DNA of 64,000 nt, from assembly GCF_002355415.1 (NCBI RefSeq), contig NZ_AP014936.1, forward strand, positions 3,571,501 to 3,635,500, read 5' to 3'. Under the pieces are notes generated by a model. That model ran no database searches. It saw only the letters and a list, made by a program, of their open reading frames with translations, and had not been told where the DNA came from. Positions 34,775-43,661 of the stretch are shown here, one piece after another (position 1 is the stretch's first letter; every line of letters starts with the position of its first letter). Position numbers and translations under genes: made by a program. Origin of the DNA: Sulfurifustis variabilis (GTDB lineage Bacteria > Pseudomonadota > Gammaproteobacteria > Acidiferrobacterales > Sulfurifustaceae).

Positions 34775-35239
34775 ATGCCTACCTACGTTCGTACCGACAA
34801 GTGCGATGGCTGCAAGGGTCAGGACAAGGCCGCCTGCATGTACATCTGCCCGCACGACCTGATGAAGCTCGACAAGGACGGGTCCGAGACCGGACACCCG
34901 ATGAAGGCATGGAACCAGGAGCCGGAGCAGTGCTGGGAGTGCTACTCCTGCGTGAAGATCTGCCCGCAGAACGCGATCGAGTGCCGTCACTACGCGGACG
35001 TCGTGCCCCTGGGCGGCTCGGTGCAGCCGCTGCGCGGGACCGACTCCATCATGTGGACCATCAGGTTCCGCAACGGCAACATCAAGCGCTTCAAGTTCCC
35101 CATCCGCACCACGCCGGAAGGCTCGATCAAGCCGTACGAGGGCAAGCCCAAGGCCGAGATGAGCGATATCGAGAAGCACGATACGCTCTTCACGAAGGCC
35201 ACCCACAAGTGCGACATGAGCCAGTTCGTCTCGAGCTGA
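34775..35239 (+). CDS. aprB: Adenylylsulfate reductase beta subunit
   Basis: A 154-residue iron-sulfur subunit that passes electrons to or from AprA. Two [4Fe-4S] sites are explicit: C10, C13, C21, C25 (CDGCKGQDKAACMYIC) and C53, C56, C59, C63 (CWECYSCVKIC). A C-terminal tail with beta strands (SIMWTIRFRNGNIKRFKF) wraps around AprA in known structures. Length is normal. AGTGATGGAGGGGCGCA precedes the ATG. In sulfur oxidisers the enzyme makes APS from sulfite and AMP. Confidence 0.97.
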   Translation: MPTYVRTDKCDGCKGQDKAACMYICPHDLMKLDKDGSETGHPMKAWNQEPEQCWECYSCVKICPQNAIECRHYADVVPLGGSVQPLRGTDSIMWTIRFRNGNIKRFKFPIRTTPEGSIKPYEGKPKAEMSDIEKHDTLFTKATHKCDMSQFVSS

Positions 35240-35325
35240 GCGGACAACTACGGTGAACGGGTCGTCACCCGAGGCGCGGCCGCAGTGTCGCATAAGGACC
35301 GGCCCACATCGAGGTAAATCAAGAA

Positions 35326-37236
35326 ATGGCAGAGTATGGGTTTGGAAACCCCGAAGTGATCGAGGAGGAAGTCGACATCCTCATCATCGGGGGCGGTATG
35401 GCGGCATGCGGCGCCGCGTTCGAGATCATGCGCTGGGCCGAGGGCACGGGCCTCAAGATCAAGCTCGTGGACAAGGCCGCCATGGACCGCTCGGGCGCCG
35501 TCGCGCAGGGTCTGTCGGCGATCAACACGTACTGCGGCGAGAACGACCCGGCCGACTACGTGCGCTACGTGCGCAACGACCTGATGGGCATCATCCGCGA
35601 GGACCTCGTGTACGACGTGGGCCGTCACGTGGACGACTCCGTGCACCACTTCGAGGAGTGGGGCCTGCCGGTGTGGAAGCAGCCCGGCGACGAAGGCAAG
35701 AAGCTCGCCGAGGGCGGCAAGCCGGTCCGTTCCGGCAAGTGGCAGATCATGATCAACGGCGAGTCCTACAAGTGGATCGTGGCCGAGGCAGCGAAGAAGG
35801 CGCTCGGCCTGGAGAACATCCGGGAGCACGTCTTCATCGTCCGCCTGGTCAACGACAAGAATGACCCGAAGCGCGTCGCCGGCGCCGCCGGCTTTTCGGT
35901 GCGCGAACACAAGCTGTACGTGTACAAGTTCAAGGCCTGCCTGCTGGTGTGCGGAGGCGCCGTGAACGTCTTCCGTCCGCGCTCCGTGGGCGAGGGAATG
36001 GGCCGCGCCTGGTATCCGGTCTGGAACGCGGGCTCGACCTACGCAATGGCCGCCGAGACCGGCGCCGAGCTCACGATGATGGAGAACCGCTTCGTGCCGG
36101 CCCGCTTCAAGGACGGCTACGGCCCGGTCGGCGCCTGGTTCCTGCTGTTCAAGGCCAAGGCGAAGAACGGCTACGGCGAGGACTACGGCGCCAAGAACGG
36201 CCACATCATCAAGGACGAGAAGCGCTTCGGCAAGTACGGCCAGGGCACCCCGGGCACCTGCCTGCGCAACCACATCATGATGGAAGAGATCAAGGCCGGC
36301 CGCGGGCCGATCTTCATCGACACCCCGGAAGCGCTGGGCAGCCTGGCGAAGAACATGACGCCCAAGGAAGTGAACCACCTCCTCGCGGAGGCGTGGGAAG
36401 ACTTCCTCGACATGACCATCGGCCAGTGCGGCATCTGGGCGGGCGAGAACATCGAGCCCGAGAAGGTGCCCTCCGAGATCATGCCGACCGAGCCGTACCT
36501 GCTCGGCTCGCACGCCGGCTGCGCCGGCATCTGGGTGTCCGGCCCGACCGACCTCCCGGGCGTGCCGAAGGAGTGGAGCTGGGGCTACCGCTCGATGACC
36601 ACGGTGAAGGGCCTCTTCACCGCGGGCGACGGCGTGGGCGCCTCCGGCCACAAGTTCTCCTCCGGCTCGTTCACCGAGGGCCGCATCGCCGCCAAGGGGA
36701 TGGTGAAGTTCGCGCTCGACAACAAGGACTGGAAGCCCGACATGGCGCGTACCAAGGAAGAGCTGATCGAGGAGATCTACCGCCCGGTCAAGACCTTCCT
36801 GGAGCACAAGAACTACACCACGGCGATCGACGTAAACCCGCACTACATCACGCCCAAGATGCTGCAATTACGTCTGCAGAAGATCATGGACGAGTATGTG
36901 GCCGGCGTGTCGACGTACTACCAGACCAACGGCAAGATGCTCGAGGTGGCCGAGAACAAGCTGCAAATGCTGAAGGAAGACTCCCTCAAGATGCGCGCCA
37001 AGGACCTCCATGAGCTCCTGCGCGCGTGGGAGAACTACCACCGCATCATCGCGGCCGAGGCCCACATGCAGCACATCAAGTTCCGCGAGGAGACTCGGTA
37101 TCCGGGTTATTACTACCGGATGGACCACAACTTCCTCGACGACACGAACTGGAAGGTCTTCGTGAACTCCACCTACGACCGGAACACCGGCAAGTGGGAG
37201 TGCAAGAAGGTCCCGTACGTGCAGATCATCAAGTAA
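35326..37236 (+). CDS. aprA: Adenylylsulfate reductase alpha subunit
   Basis: A 636-residue FAD enzyme in the cytoplasm. FAD-binding Rossmann motif ILIIGGGMAACGAAFEIMRW (from residue 19), FAD-contact DRSGAVAQGLSAINTYCGEN, and AprA-specific segments TVKGLFTAGDGVGASGHKFS and GWSTYYQ-like region near the C-terminus are present. Together with AprB it catalyses AMP-dependent sulfite oxidation to APS. No aprM or qmoABC membrane partner is within the window, so the electron acceptor is not defined here. A strong terminator follows. Confidence 0.97.
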   Translation: MAEYGFGNPEVIEEEVDILIIGGGMAACGAAFEIMRWAEGTGLKIKLVDKAAMDRSGAVAQGLSAINTYCGENDPADYVRYVRNDLMGIIREDLVYDVGRHVDDSVHHFEEWGLPVWKQPGDEGKKLAEGGKPVRSGKWQIMINGESYKWIVAEAAKKALGLENIREHVFIVRLVNDKNDPKRVAGAAGFSVREHKLYVYKFKACLLVCGGAVNVFRPRSVGEGMGRAWYPVWNAGSTYAMAAETGAELTMMENRFVPARFKDGYGPVGAWFLLFKAKAKNGYGEDYGAKNGHIIKDEKRFGKYGQGTPGTCLRNHIMMEEIKAGRGPIFIDTPEALGSLAKNMTPKEVNHLLAEAWEDFLDMTIGQCGIWAGENIEPEKVPSEIMPTEPYLLGSHAGCAGIWVSGPTDLPGVPKEWSWGYRSMTTVKGLFTAGDGVGASGHKFSSGSFTEGRIAAKGMVKFALDNKDWKPDMARTKEELIEEIYRPVKTFLEHKNYTTAIDVNPHYITPKMLQLRLQKIMDEYVAGVSTYYQTNGKMLEVAENKLQMLKEDSLKMRAKDLHELLRAWENYHRIIAAEAHMQHIKFREETRYPGYYYRMDHNFLDDTNWKVFVNSTYDRNTGKWECKKVPYVQIIK

Positions 37237-37267
37237 GGTCGCCCGTACAGTTCCGGCAGCGGCGTGA

Positions 37268-37300
37268 AAGGCCCGGTCGGGCAACCGACCGGGCCTTTTC
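37268..37300 (+). terminator. Terminator after aprA
   Basis: Perfect 13-bp stem AAGGCCCGGTCGG / CCGACCGGGCCTT around a GCAA tetraloop, followed by TTCTTTT. It ends the apr transcript 31 bases after the stop and, on the other strand, could serve ybaK. Confidence 0.9.
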
Positions 37301-37334
37301 TTTTCGCCCCTGCGCGAGGTCCCGCGGCCGGGGT

Positions 37335-37802
37335 CTAGGCAGCGAGCGACGTGGCGGTCACGGCCAGGGCGCGCATCAAGTCGCCCGGCCTCACCTCGAC
37401 CTGAAGGCCCCGCCGGCCGGCGCTCACGAAAACGGTCTCGAAGTTCGAGAGCGAAGCATCGGCGAAGGTGCGAAGACGGCGACGCTGGCCGAACGGGCTG
37501 ATGCCGCCCGTCACGTAGCCGGTCGCGCGCTCGGCGTCATCCGGTGCGGCGAGGTCCGCGCTCTTCGCACCCGCCGCCACGGCGAGCCGTCGCAAGTCGA
37601 GCGAGCCGCTCACGGGGACGAGACCGACCACGAGCTCGCCGCTCTTGAGGCGGGCGACGAGCGTCTTGAAGAGCCGGCTCGGATCGACATCGAGCGCCGC
37701 CGCGACGGCTTCGCCGTACGTGCCGTCTATCGCCCCGATCTGGTAGCGGTGGACCGTATGCGGGATGCCGCTTCGTACCAGGAACTTGATGGCCGGTGTC
37801 AT
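37335..37802 (-). CDS. ybaK: Cys-tRNA(Pro) deacylase YbaK
   Basis: A 155-residue YbaK/EbsC-type trans-editing enzyme that clears Cys-tRNA(Pro) made by prolyl-tRNA synthetase. Conserved segments: IPHTVHRYQ, SRLFKTLVARLKSGELVVGL VPVSGSLDLRRLA (catalytic Lys in FKTLV), and TGYVTGGISPFGQRRRLRTF (G-ISP-G motif). Complete and of normal length. Confidence 0.93.
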   Translation of the reverse strand: MTPAIKFLVRSGIPHTVHRYQIGAIDGTYGEAVAAALDVDPSRLFKTLVARLKSGELVVGLVPVSGSLDLRRLAVAAGAKSADLAAPDDAERATGYVTGGISPFGQRRRLRTFADASLSNFETVFVSAGRRGLQVEVRPGDLMRALAVTATSLAA

Positions 37803-37937
37803 CGGACGTTCTGGTTCAGGTCACCCGGCTGCGTTCGCCGGAGCGGATGTGATTCCGGGCCATGTCGGCCTGTTCCGTGACGTCGTGGCCGGGCGCCGCA
37901 ACGGGCCGCGAACCGATCATGCGCCGTGCGTCGGCGC

Positions 37938-37964
37938 AAAAAAAGCCCGGCTCGCGCCGGGCTT
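37938..37964 (-). terminator. Terminator after PstS-like gene
   Basis: Stem AAGCCCGGC (37943-37951) with GCCGGGCTT (37956-37964), loop TCGC. On the minus strand it is followed by a run of seven T. It ends the porin/PstS-like operon. Confidence 0.88.
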
Positions 37965-37990
37965 CTTTCGCGTCCGGATCGGTGACGCCG

Positions 37991-38434
37991 TTACGGAACG
38001 ATCAGCAGCACCTTCACGGAGCTGTTGACGAACTTTCCCTCGACGTAGCCGATCGCGTCCGGGTGGGAGGCGACCCACGCTTGGACAGCGGCGTCGTCCC
38101 CTATCTCGCGGGGCGGCTGGCCCTTGCCGGTGAAGATCAGCTTCGACCAGTATGCCTTCAGCTCGCGTTCGTCCTTCTTCACCACCGACTTGTAGAACTT
38201 CGCGCGGCTCGCCGTCCCGACGCCCTGATCGACCGGCGCAACGCGCCGGCCGTTGGCGAGCTCCCGGGACTTGCCGAGCCAGATCTGCTCGGCCTCCTCG
38301 GCGGTGATTCCCGCCGCGTTGTTGCTCGGATGAGCGACGATCGCGAGCGCGGCGTGCGCGGCCACGCCCGTCATGGCAAGCACCAGTGCGGCGGCCAGGA
38401 GTGCAATCTTCTTCAGCTGCTTCATTGTGCGCAT
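37991..38434 (-). CDS. Short PstS-like phosphate-binding protein
   Basis: A 147-residue exported protein (signal peptide IALLAAALVLAMTGVAAHA). The mature part corresponds to one segment of PstS-like domain proteins: AIVAHPSNNAAGITAEEAEQ IWLGKSRELANGRRVAPVDQ, then RAKFYKSVV, AYWSKLIFTGKGQPP and DAIGYVEG. Such stand-alone half-size proteins are common beside porins in proteobacteria. It follows a porin by 3 bp and ends at a strong terminator. Oxyanion binding is inferred; no PstCAB transporter is nearby. Confidence 0.82.
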   Translation of the reverse strand: MRTMKQLKKIALLAAALVLAMTGVAAHAALAIVAHPSNNAAGITAEEAEQIWLGKSRELANGRRVAPVDQGVGTASRAKFYKSVVKKDERELKAYWSKLIFTGKGQPPREIGDDAAVQAWVASHPDAIGYVEGKFVNSSVKVLLIVP

Positions 38435-38437
38435 CTC

Positions 38438-39595
38438 CTAGAACACCACGTCGACGGCGACGCTGTAGATCATCACCTTGTCATCCGGATCCGGGGCGGT
38501 CCGCGGGTCGGCGATCAACAGACCGCGACTGCCCTCCTCCGGTTCGACCTGCTGGGCCTCGATCTTGAGCGCGGCGCCGGTGCCGAGCTCGACGCGGAGG
38601 CCGGCCGTCACGGAACTCTGAAGGAGAGGAGTTCCGCCCGTTGTCGGATTGTCGTTGTCGTCGAGCTTCGCGAACGTCAGATGCGGCAGCCAGCTCCCGA
38701 ACCGGTACCCGAGGGTCGTGTAATAGCCCTTCTGATTCGGGAAGGCGAAGTTGGCGTTGTCCTTGATCTCTCGCTCGAAATATTCGCTGTACAGAACGAC
38801 GTTCTTCCAGTCCAGCGTGGCGCCCCCGCTCGCGAAGGTCGCTTCGTTTTCGAACACGGCCGGGAAACCGGGCGGCGTTGCCGCGGTCACCTTCGTCTTC
38901 AGGTAGCCTGCCCGGACCGTAAAGATCTCGCTGCCGAAGCTCAGGTTAATGCCGGTCAGCGAGTCGGCCTCGAACTCGACCGGCACGATCGAGCCGGCCG
39001 GCATGCCGAAGAAAGGAAGCAACTCCTGCGGCGCGACCGCCTCCTCGCCCCGGCTGACGCCATAGTAGGGCTGAATCAGCAACGTGCTGTCACCGACCTG
39101 AAAGCGCGCGAGCAGGTCGACGCCATTGATCGTCGAGATCGGGTTGGCGAAGTACACCTCCTGCGGCGGCCGGATCCAGGGGTACGCGTAGCCCACCTCG
39201 ATGTAGTCGGAGGTCAGGAAGGTCGGCAGCTTGACCTTGCCGCCGCGGATGCTGAGCTCGTCGCTCGCGCGGTAGCTGAAGAACGCCCAGTCGGCCTTGA
39301 ACTGCGAGTTCTCGTCCTTGGCGCGCGCGAGGAGCTGTCCGGTCACCGAGATCTGCGGGTTCACGTTGGCCGAGATCTGGATGCCGAGCCGCGAGTCGTT
39401 GGTGAAGCCGACGGTGTTCTCGATATTGCCGTCCTGGGAGACGACGTTGGTGCCGTCCAGGAGCGGCTGGCTCGCATACGTTGCGCCGGCGGTCAGGAAC
39501 CCGTTGAACGTGATCCCTTCCTGCAGCGAGGCGGCGAAAGATCCGGAGGCGGCACCCAACATCGCCGCGCCCACCAGTACAGCTTGCTTTTTCAT
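38438..39595 (-). CDS. Outer-membrane porin
   Basis: A 385-residue beta-barrel with signal peptide (AVLVGAAMLGAASGSFA), alternating strands (GITFNGFLTAGATYASQPLL, LSIRGGKVKLPTFLTSDYIE, SEIFTVRAGYLKTKV) and a terminal Phe after IYSVAVDVVF, the usual outer-membrane insertion signal. It resembles short-chain/phosphate-selective-type porins seen next to PstS-like proteins. First gene of a two-gene operon. Confidence 0.85.
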   Translation of the reverse strand: MKKQAVLVGAAMLGAASGSFAASLQEGITFNGFLTAGATYASQPLLDGTNVVSQDGNIENTVGFTNDSRLGIQISANVNPQISVTGQLLARAKDENSQFKADWAFFSYRASDELSIRGGKVKLPTFLTSDYIEVGYAYPWIRPPQEVYFANPISTINGVDLLARFQVGDSTLLIQPYYGVSRGEEAVAPQELLPFFGMPAGSIVPVEFEADSLTGINLSFGSEIFTVRAGYLKTKVTAATPPGFPAVFENEATFASGGATLDWKNVVLYSEYFEREIKDNANFAFPNQKGYYTTLGYRFGSWLPHLTFAKLDDNDNPTTGGTPLLQSSVTAGLRVELGTGAALKIEAQQVEPEEGSRGLLIADPRTAPDPDDKVMIYSVAVDVVF

Positions 39596-39721
39596 TAATG
39601 TTCTCCTCGATGTGAAACCGTTGGTACCCGAACGCCGCCTTCCCGGGCAAAAAACTCCTCTCGTTCTCGCGATGCGGGCGATGCAGACAAACTTGCTGTG
39701 CCGCTTCTTCCGTCCCGCTGC

Positions 39722-40408
39722 TTACCGGCAGGTCGACATGAATTTGGCCGAAGGTCCTTTGCAGGGGTTGGCGCTGAACTCCGCCTTCTCGGCGTCCGCC
39801 TTCGCCTCCGGCTTTTCGGCGGCGGGGACGGGCGCGGGCTCCGCCGCCGCCTTCGCGGCGACCGGTGTCGTCGCGGGCGGCTCCGCATGGGCGGCCTGCT
39901 TGCGCTTCGCCGCCTCCTGCCTCATGGCGCGTTCGCTCGCCGCCTTCGCGGCGGCCTCCGACTGCTGGCGGGTACGGGCCGCGGCGCGCGCCTCCGCCTC
40001 CGCCTGTTGCTTCGCCTTGGCCTCCTGGGCCGCTCGTTCCTTTGCCTGTCGGGCGGCCTGGGCCTGCTGGCGCGCCCGCTCTTCCTGTTCCACCCGCTGC
40101 TTCTCGGCCCGCTCCACCTTCTCGATGTCGGCATCCCAGGTCGCAAGGCGCTCCACGGCCGGCGCATACCCCTGCTTCGCGGATTTGGTGTACCAGAGAT
40201 GCGCGAGTCGCAGGTCGCGCGGCGTTCCGACGCCTTTCTCGTACATCCGGGCCAGCTCGTACTGGCTCGGCGCGTCGTTGGTCAGCGCCTTCGCCATCTG
40301 CGCGACCAGCCTTTGATCCGCTTCGTCCGGGGACGTCTGCGCGTGAGCCGCGGGAACGACGAGCGCTGTCAGGAGCAGGGCCAGGCCTGCGCGATGGATC
40401 CGTGTCAT
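39722..40408 (-). CDS. Sel1-repeat exported protein with Ala/Gln/Lys coiled coil
   Basis: A 228-residue exported protein (signal peptide LALLLTALVVPAAHA). It has one to two Sel1/TPR-like repeats (APSQYELARMYEKGVGTPRD, LRLAHLWYTKSAKQGYAPAV), then a long low-complexity helical region (ARQQAQAARQAKERAAQEAK) and a proline-rich stretch before a Cys-containing C-terminus (NPCKGPSAKFMSTCR). Probably a periplasmic scaffold; function unknown. It is followed in the same direction by a related gene upstream (40455-41426), suggesting a pair. Confidence 0.75.
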   Translation of the reverse strand: MTRIHRAGLALLLTALVVPAAHAQTSPDEADQRLVAQMAKALTNDAPSQYELARMYEKGVGTPRDLRLAHLWYTKSAKQGYAPAVERLATWDADIEKVERAEKQRVEQEERARQQAQAARQAKERAAQEAKAKQQAEAEARAAARTRQQSEAAAKAASERAMRQEAAKRKQAAHAEPPATTPVAAKAAAEPAPVPAAEKPEAKADAEKAEFSANPCKGPSAKFMSTCR

Positions 40409-40454
40409 GGCTTTTTCCGATGATGAGGGGGCGGTGTACTCGGGGCGCGCTCTT

Positions 40455-41426
40455 TCAGTCGCGCGCGAACTGATAGCTCAGCTTTCGATCGGCGCGCGCG
40501 CACGTCATCGAGCGCTCGTCGTTGAAGCGGCAGTCGAGCGTGTGACCGGGCTCCTGCCAGCCGGTGCGCGCCTGCAGGTCGCCGGTATCGGGGACGAGCG
40601 CCTCGGGCTCGGGCCGGCTCGCCACGTGCAGCACGTTGTAGACATAGGACAGCGCAAACCGTCCATCTCGGTTGTCGAGGCCGGAAAGCACGGTCTTGAC
40701 GTTGTAAGTCACGCCCACGCCCCCGACGTTGCGCGTGAGCTCGCTCGAGAAACAGACGATCTCGGCGCGGCTGCTCTGCAGGCACGCGGCCCGCGCCGAC
40801 GGCAGGAACTCGGCCGGCTGCCGGTTGCGGCTCCACTGACCGCGCAGGACGGTCGCGATCATGTCGACCGGCGCCGGCGGAACCTGCTCGGTAACGGCCT
40901 TCGCGACCATGTGTCCCTCCTTCGCCCTGCTCTCCGCCGCAACGTGCGCCGGAGCGGGTGCGGCGCCATGCGGCTTCTCCTGCCGCGCGACGGACGCCGG
41001 CTGCGCCCTGGGTTTCGCAGGTTCGTGCTTCGCCGCGACCTTCGATGCCCTTGCGGCGGGCGCGGCGGCGGGCGGCTTGGGCGGCGGGACCGGGTCGGCC
41101 ACCTTGATGACCGGCGACGGTGCCGTGCCGGACCCGCTCCCTGTTTCGGCGATCTCGACGGGCGGGCGTCGCTCTTCGACCTTGCGAAGCGCGAGCGGGT
41201 GTCCCTTGGCGGCGGCGCGGTCGTACCAGTAGTTCGCCTTGTCGATGTCCGCCCCCGTGCCCTTTCCGATCTCATAGCGGTGCGCGACGATGTACTGGGC
41301 GTTCATGTCGCCCTGCTCGGCCAGCTTCAGATAGGTTTGGAAGATGCCGGCCTGGACGTCGTCGTCGCTCGCCGGGCTGGCCGCGGACAGCAGCAGACAG
41401 ACCACCAATACTGCATAGCGCTTCAT
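40455..41426 (-). CDS. Sel1-repeat exported protein
   Basis: A 323-residue exported protein (signal peptide YAVLVVCLLLSAASPA). Sel1-like repeats MNAQYIVAHRYEIGKGTGAD and IDKANYWYDRAAAKGHPLAL sit near the N-terminus, then a Pro/Ala/Lys linker of about 90 residues. A C-terminal globular domain with paired Cys follows (ARAACLQSSRAEIVCFSSEL; LDCRFNDERSMTCARADRKL). It shares design with the next gene. Function unknown. Confidence 0.75.
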   Translation of the reverse strand: MKRYAVLVVCLLLSAASPASDDDVQAGIFQTYLKLAEQGDMNAQYIVAHRYEIGKGTGADIDKANYWYDRAAAKGHPLALRKVEERRPPVEIAETGSGSGTAPSPVIKVADPVPPPKPPAAAPAARASKVAAKHEPAKPRAQPASVARQEKPHGAAPAPAHVAAESRAKEGHMVAKAVTEQVPPAPVDMIATVLRGQWSRNRQPAEFLPSARAACLQSSRAEIVCFSSELTRNVGGVGVTYNVKTVLSGLDNRDGRFALSYVYNVLHVASRPEPEALVPDTGDLQARTGWQEPGHTLDCRFNDERSMTCARADRKLSYQFARD

Positions 41427-41844
41427 CGTTTGGCCCCGGTTTTTGTCTATTCGTCAGTTATTCATGTGATGGCGCGGCCAGACGCCTCCCGGCGCCATCA
41501 CGACCGTATTTCAGGAAACACTAATGCAAGTAATGTGCCCGTACCGCCGGTCCCGGTTATCGGCCACCCGGAACACGTTGCGACACGGTTAGGCGGTGGG
41601 GTCGAACGAAAAGAAGGGCGATACCGTTTAAAAGGATAGGCTAAATACGCCGAAATCAAGGCCGGAGCCGGCGATCATCTCGTTTTGGCCGGATCGGCAC
41701 CGCGGACGCCAAAAATCCCTTTCGAATCAGGAAACAAAGCAAACGCCCGGCATTGCAGCCGTCTCGGGAACACACCTACAATGCCTCCGGCCGGTCGTCG
41801 CCTCCTGTGCCTTCTCCGTCCCAGCTCCATCCGTGAGATAGCCC
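41427..41844. other. Gap between Sel1 gene and YkgJ-type gene
   Basis: No gene is seen in 418 bp. The divergent promoters of both neighbours should lie here. A hairpin with perfect 10-bp arms, GTGATGGCGC (41466-41475) and GCGCCATCAC (41492-41501), stands out near the left side; it could be a regulatory inverted repeat upstream of the Sel1 gene. Confidence 0.45.
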
Positions 41845-42747
41845 ATGTCCCAGGAATTTTCCGACCGCGGGGTGCACGACCCCCGCCCCTCGAGCCCGGT
41901 CGTCCCGGTCAAGCTGACGCTGGACAGCACCATCCAGTTCCAGTGCCGCAAGGGCATCGCCTGTTTCAACAAGTGCTGCGAGAGCATCGACATCATGCTC
42001 ACGCCCTACGACGTGCTGCGTCTGAAGACGCGCCTCGGGATGAGCTCGCAGGAGTTCCTGGCGCGGCACACGACGCTGTTCGACATGGACGCGCACGGCA
42101 TGCCGGGGCTCAAGATGAAGACCCGGGAGGGGTCCACGGCATGCCAGTTCCTGACGCCGGAAGGTTGCGGCGTGTACGAGGACCGGCCGGCCGCGTGCCG
42201 CTACTACGCGCTCGGGCTCACCTCGATGCGTGCGGTGGGCTCCCCGAACGAGGAGGACTTCTACTTCGTCGTGAAGGAGGAACACTGCCTGGGTCACTTC
42301 GAGCCGCGCACCCTCACGGTCCGGGAGTATCGCGCGGAGCAGGGCGTGGATCTGTACGACGAGATGACCCGCCAGTGGCGGCAGATCGTGCTGAAAAAAC
42401 GTTCCTCGGGCCCGACGGTGGGCCGGCCGACCGACCGGAGCTTCGACCTGTTCTTCCAGGCGAGCTACGACCTCGACGGCTTCCGCGGTTTTGTGACCAG
42501 CGAGGGCTTCGTCGAGACCTACGACGTCGATCCGGCGCTCATGCAAAAACTGGGGAGCGACGACGTCGAGCTCATGAAGTTCGCCTTTCGTTTTCTGAAG
42601 CAGGCGCTCTTCGGCGAGAACACGATCCCTGTCCGGCCCGACGCGCTGGAAAAGCGGATGCAGCGGCGGCAGCGGCGGCTCGACGCCATGCGTGCGGCCG
42701 CGCGCACCGAGCTCGAGGCGGAGGCCGACCGGCCCGACGAAAACTGA
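41845..42747 (+). CDS. YkgJ-type zinc/iron-chelating domain protein
   Basis: A 300-residue protein with the Cys cluster of the YkgJ/FliB-N family: FQCRKGIACFNKCCESIDIM (C-x6-C-x3-CC), then ACQFLTPEGCGVYEDRPAAC RYYALG. Such domains bind a metal centre. In FliB the related domain sits in a flagellin lysine methylase, but no methylase domain is evident. The C-terminal half is helical and charged. It lies 146 bp upstream of an orphan ParA gene, separated by a terminator. Function unknown. Confidence 0.78.
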   Translation: MSQEFSDRGVHDPRPSSPVVPVKLTLDSTIQFQCRKGIACFNKCCESIDIMLTPYDVLRLKTRLGMSSQEFLARHTTLFDMDAHGMPGLKMKTREGSTACQFLTPEGCGVYEDRPAACRYYALGLTSMRAVGSPNEEDFYFVVKEEHCLGHFEPRTLTVREYRAEQGVDLYDEMTRQWRQIVLKKRSSGPTVGRPTDRSFDLFFQASYDLDGFRGFVTSEGFVETYDVDPALMQKLGSDDVELMKFAFRFLKQALFGENTIPVRPDALEKRMQRRQRRLDAMRAAARTELEAEADRPDEN

Positions 42748-42768
42748 TCCGGCCCGACCCGGAAGCCG

Positions 42769-42799
42769 GAGGCCCGCGGCTCGCGCGGCCTCGTTTTTT
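42769..42799 (+). terminator. Terminator after YkgJ-type gene
   Basis: GAGGCC ... GGCCTC stem with inner GCG/CGC pairing, followed by G and six T. It lies 21 bases after the stop. Confidence 0.75.
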
Positions 42800-42893
42800 G
42801 TAGAGCTTTTCTTCGCTCTGCCCTACACTTGGCGCCGCTGGCGGGAGGCTCACCGCCGCAGGGAGGCGGACCCAACCTGAAAAAGGAGGGCCG

Positions 42894-43601
42894 ATGCGAA
42901 CCATCATGCTGCTCAATTCGAAGGGCGGTTGTGGCAAGAGCACCCTGGCGACCAATCTCGCCGCCCACTACGCAACCCAGAACCGCTCGGTCGTGCTCGC
43001 CGACTTCGACCGGCAGGGATCGAGCCTCGAATGGCTCGCGGCCCGACCGGAGGGCCGGCCGCCGATCAAGGGCGTCGCCGCCTGGAAGGAACCGCTGCGG
43101 GTCCCGCGCAACACGGACTACGTGATTCTCGACGTGCCCGCCGGCTGCCACGGCGCGCAGCTGACGGCGCTGGTGCGTCGCGCCCAGACCCTGCTGATCC
43201 CCGTCCTGCCCTCGCCCACCGACATCCGCGCCGCCGCGCACTTCATCCACGAGCTGCTGCTCGTGGGCAAGGTCGTGCGCAAGGGCAGCCGGGTCGCGGT
43301 GATCGCCAACCGAGTGCGCGAGAACTCGTTCATGCAGGGGAAGATGGAGCAGGCGCTCGGGGCCGTGCACATTCCCTATGCCACGGTGCACACGCATATC
43401 TACCGCAACCTGGAGCGGTTCCTGCTGCGGCTGAAGATTCCGTTCATCGCCACGCTGCGCGACACCCCGAACTACCAGCTTGCCGACGAGCAGGGCCTGG
43501 GCATCTTCGAGCTCGGGAGCCGCGCCGCCCACGACGTCGAGCAATGGCAGCCGCTGCTCAGGTGGCTGGAGAGCCGCAAGAGCCTCCCCGTCGCCGCCTG
43601 A
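42894..43601 (+). CDS. Orphan ParA family ATPase
   Basis: A 235-residue ParA/MinD-type ATPase with deviant Walker A NSKGGCGKSTLATNLAAHYA, Walker A' VVLADFDRQGSSLEWLA and Walker B VILDVPAG. No ParB, chromosome-partition site or flagellar/chemotaxis partner is adjacent, so it is an orphan. AAAAAGGAGGG precedes the ATG. Orphan ParAs place cargo such as chemoreceptors, carboxysomes or pili; the cargo here is unknown. Confidence 0.88.
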   Translation: MRTIMLLNSKGGCGKSTLATNLAAHYATQNRSVVLADFDRQGSSLEWLAARPEGRPPIKGVAAWKEPLRVPRNTDYVILDVPAGCHGAQLTALVRRAQTLLIPVLPSPTDIRAAAHFIHELLLVGKVVRKGSRVAVIANRVRENSFMQGKMEQALGAVHIPYATVHTHIYRNLERFLLRLKIPFIATLRDTPNYQLADEQGLGIFELGSRAAHDVEQWQPLLRWLESRKSLPVAA

Positions 43602-43661
43602 GAGACCGGTCCGCGCGAGGCCCGAGCCGCGCCTCGGCCGTGACCGAAGCCTGAACGAGGT

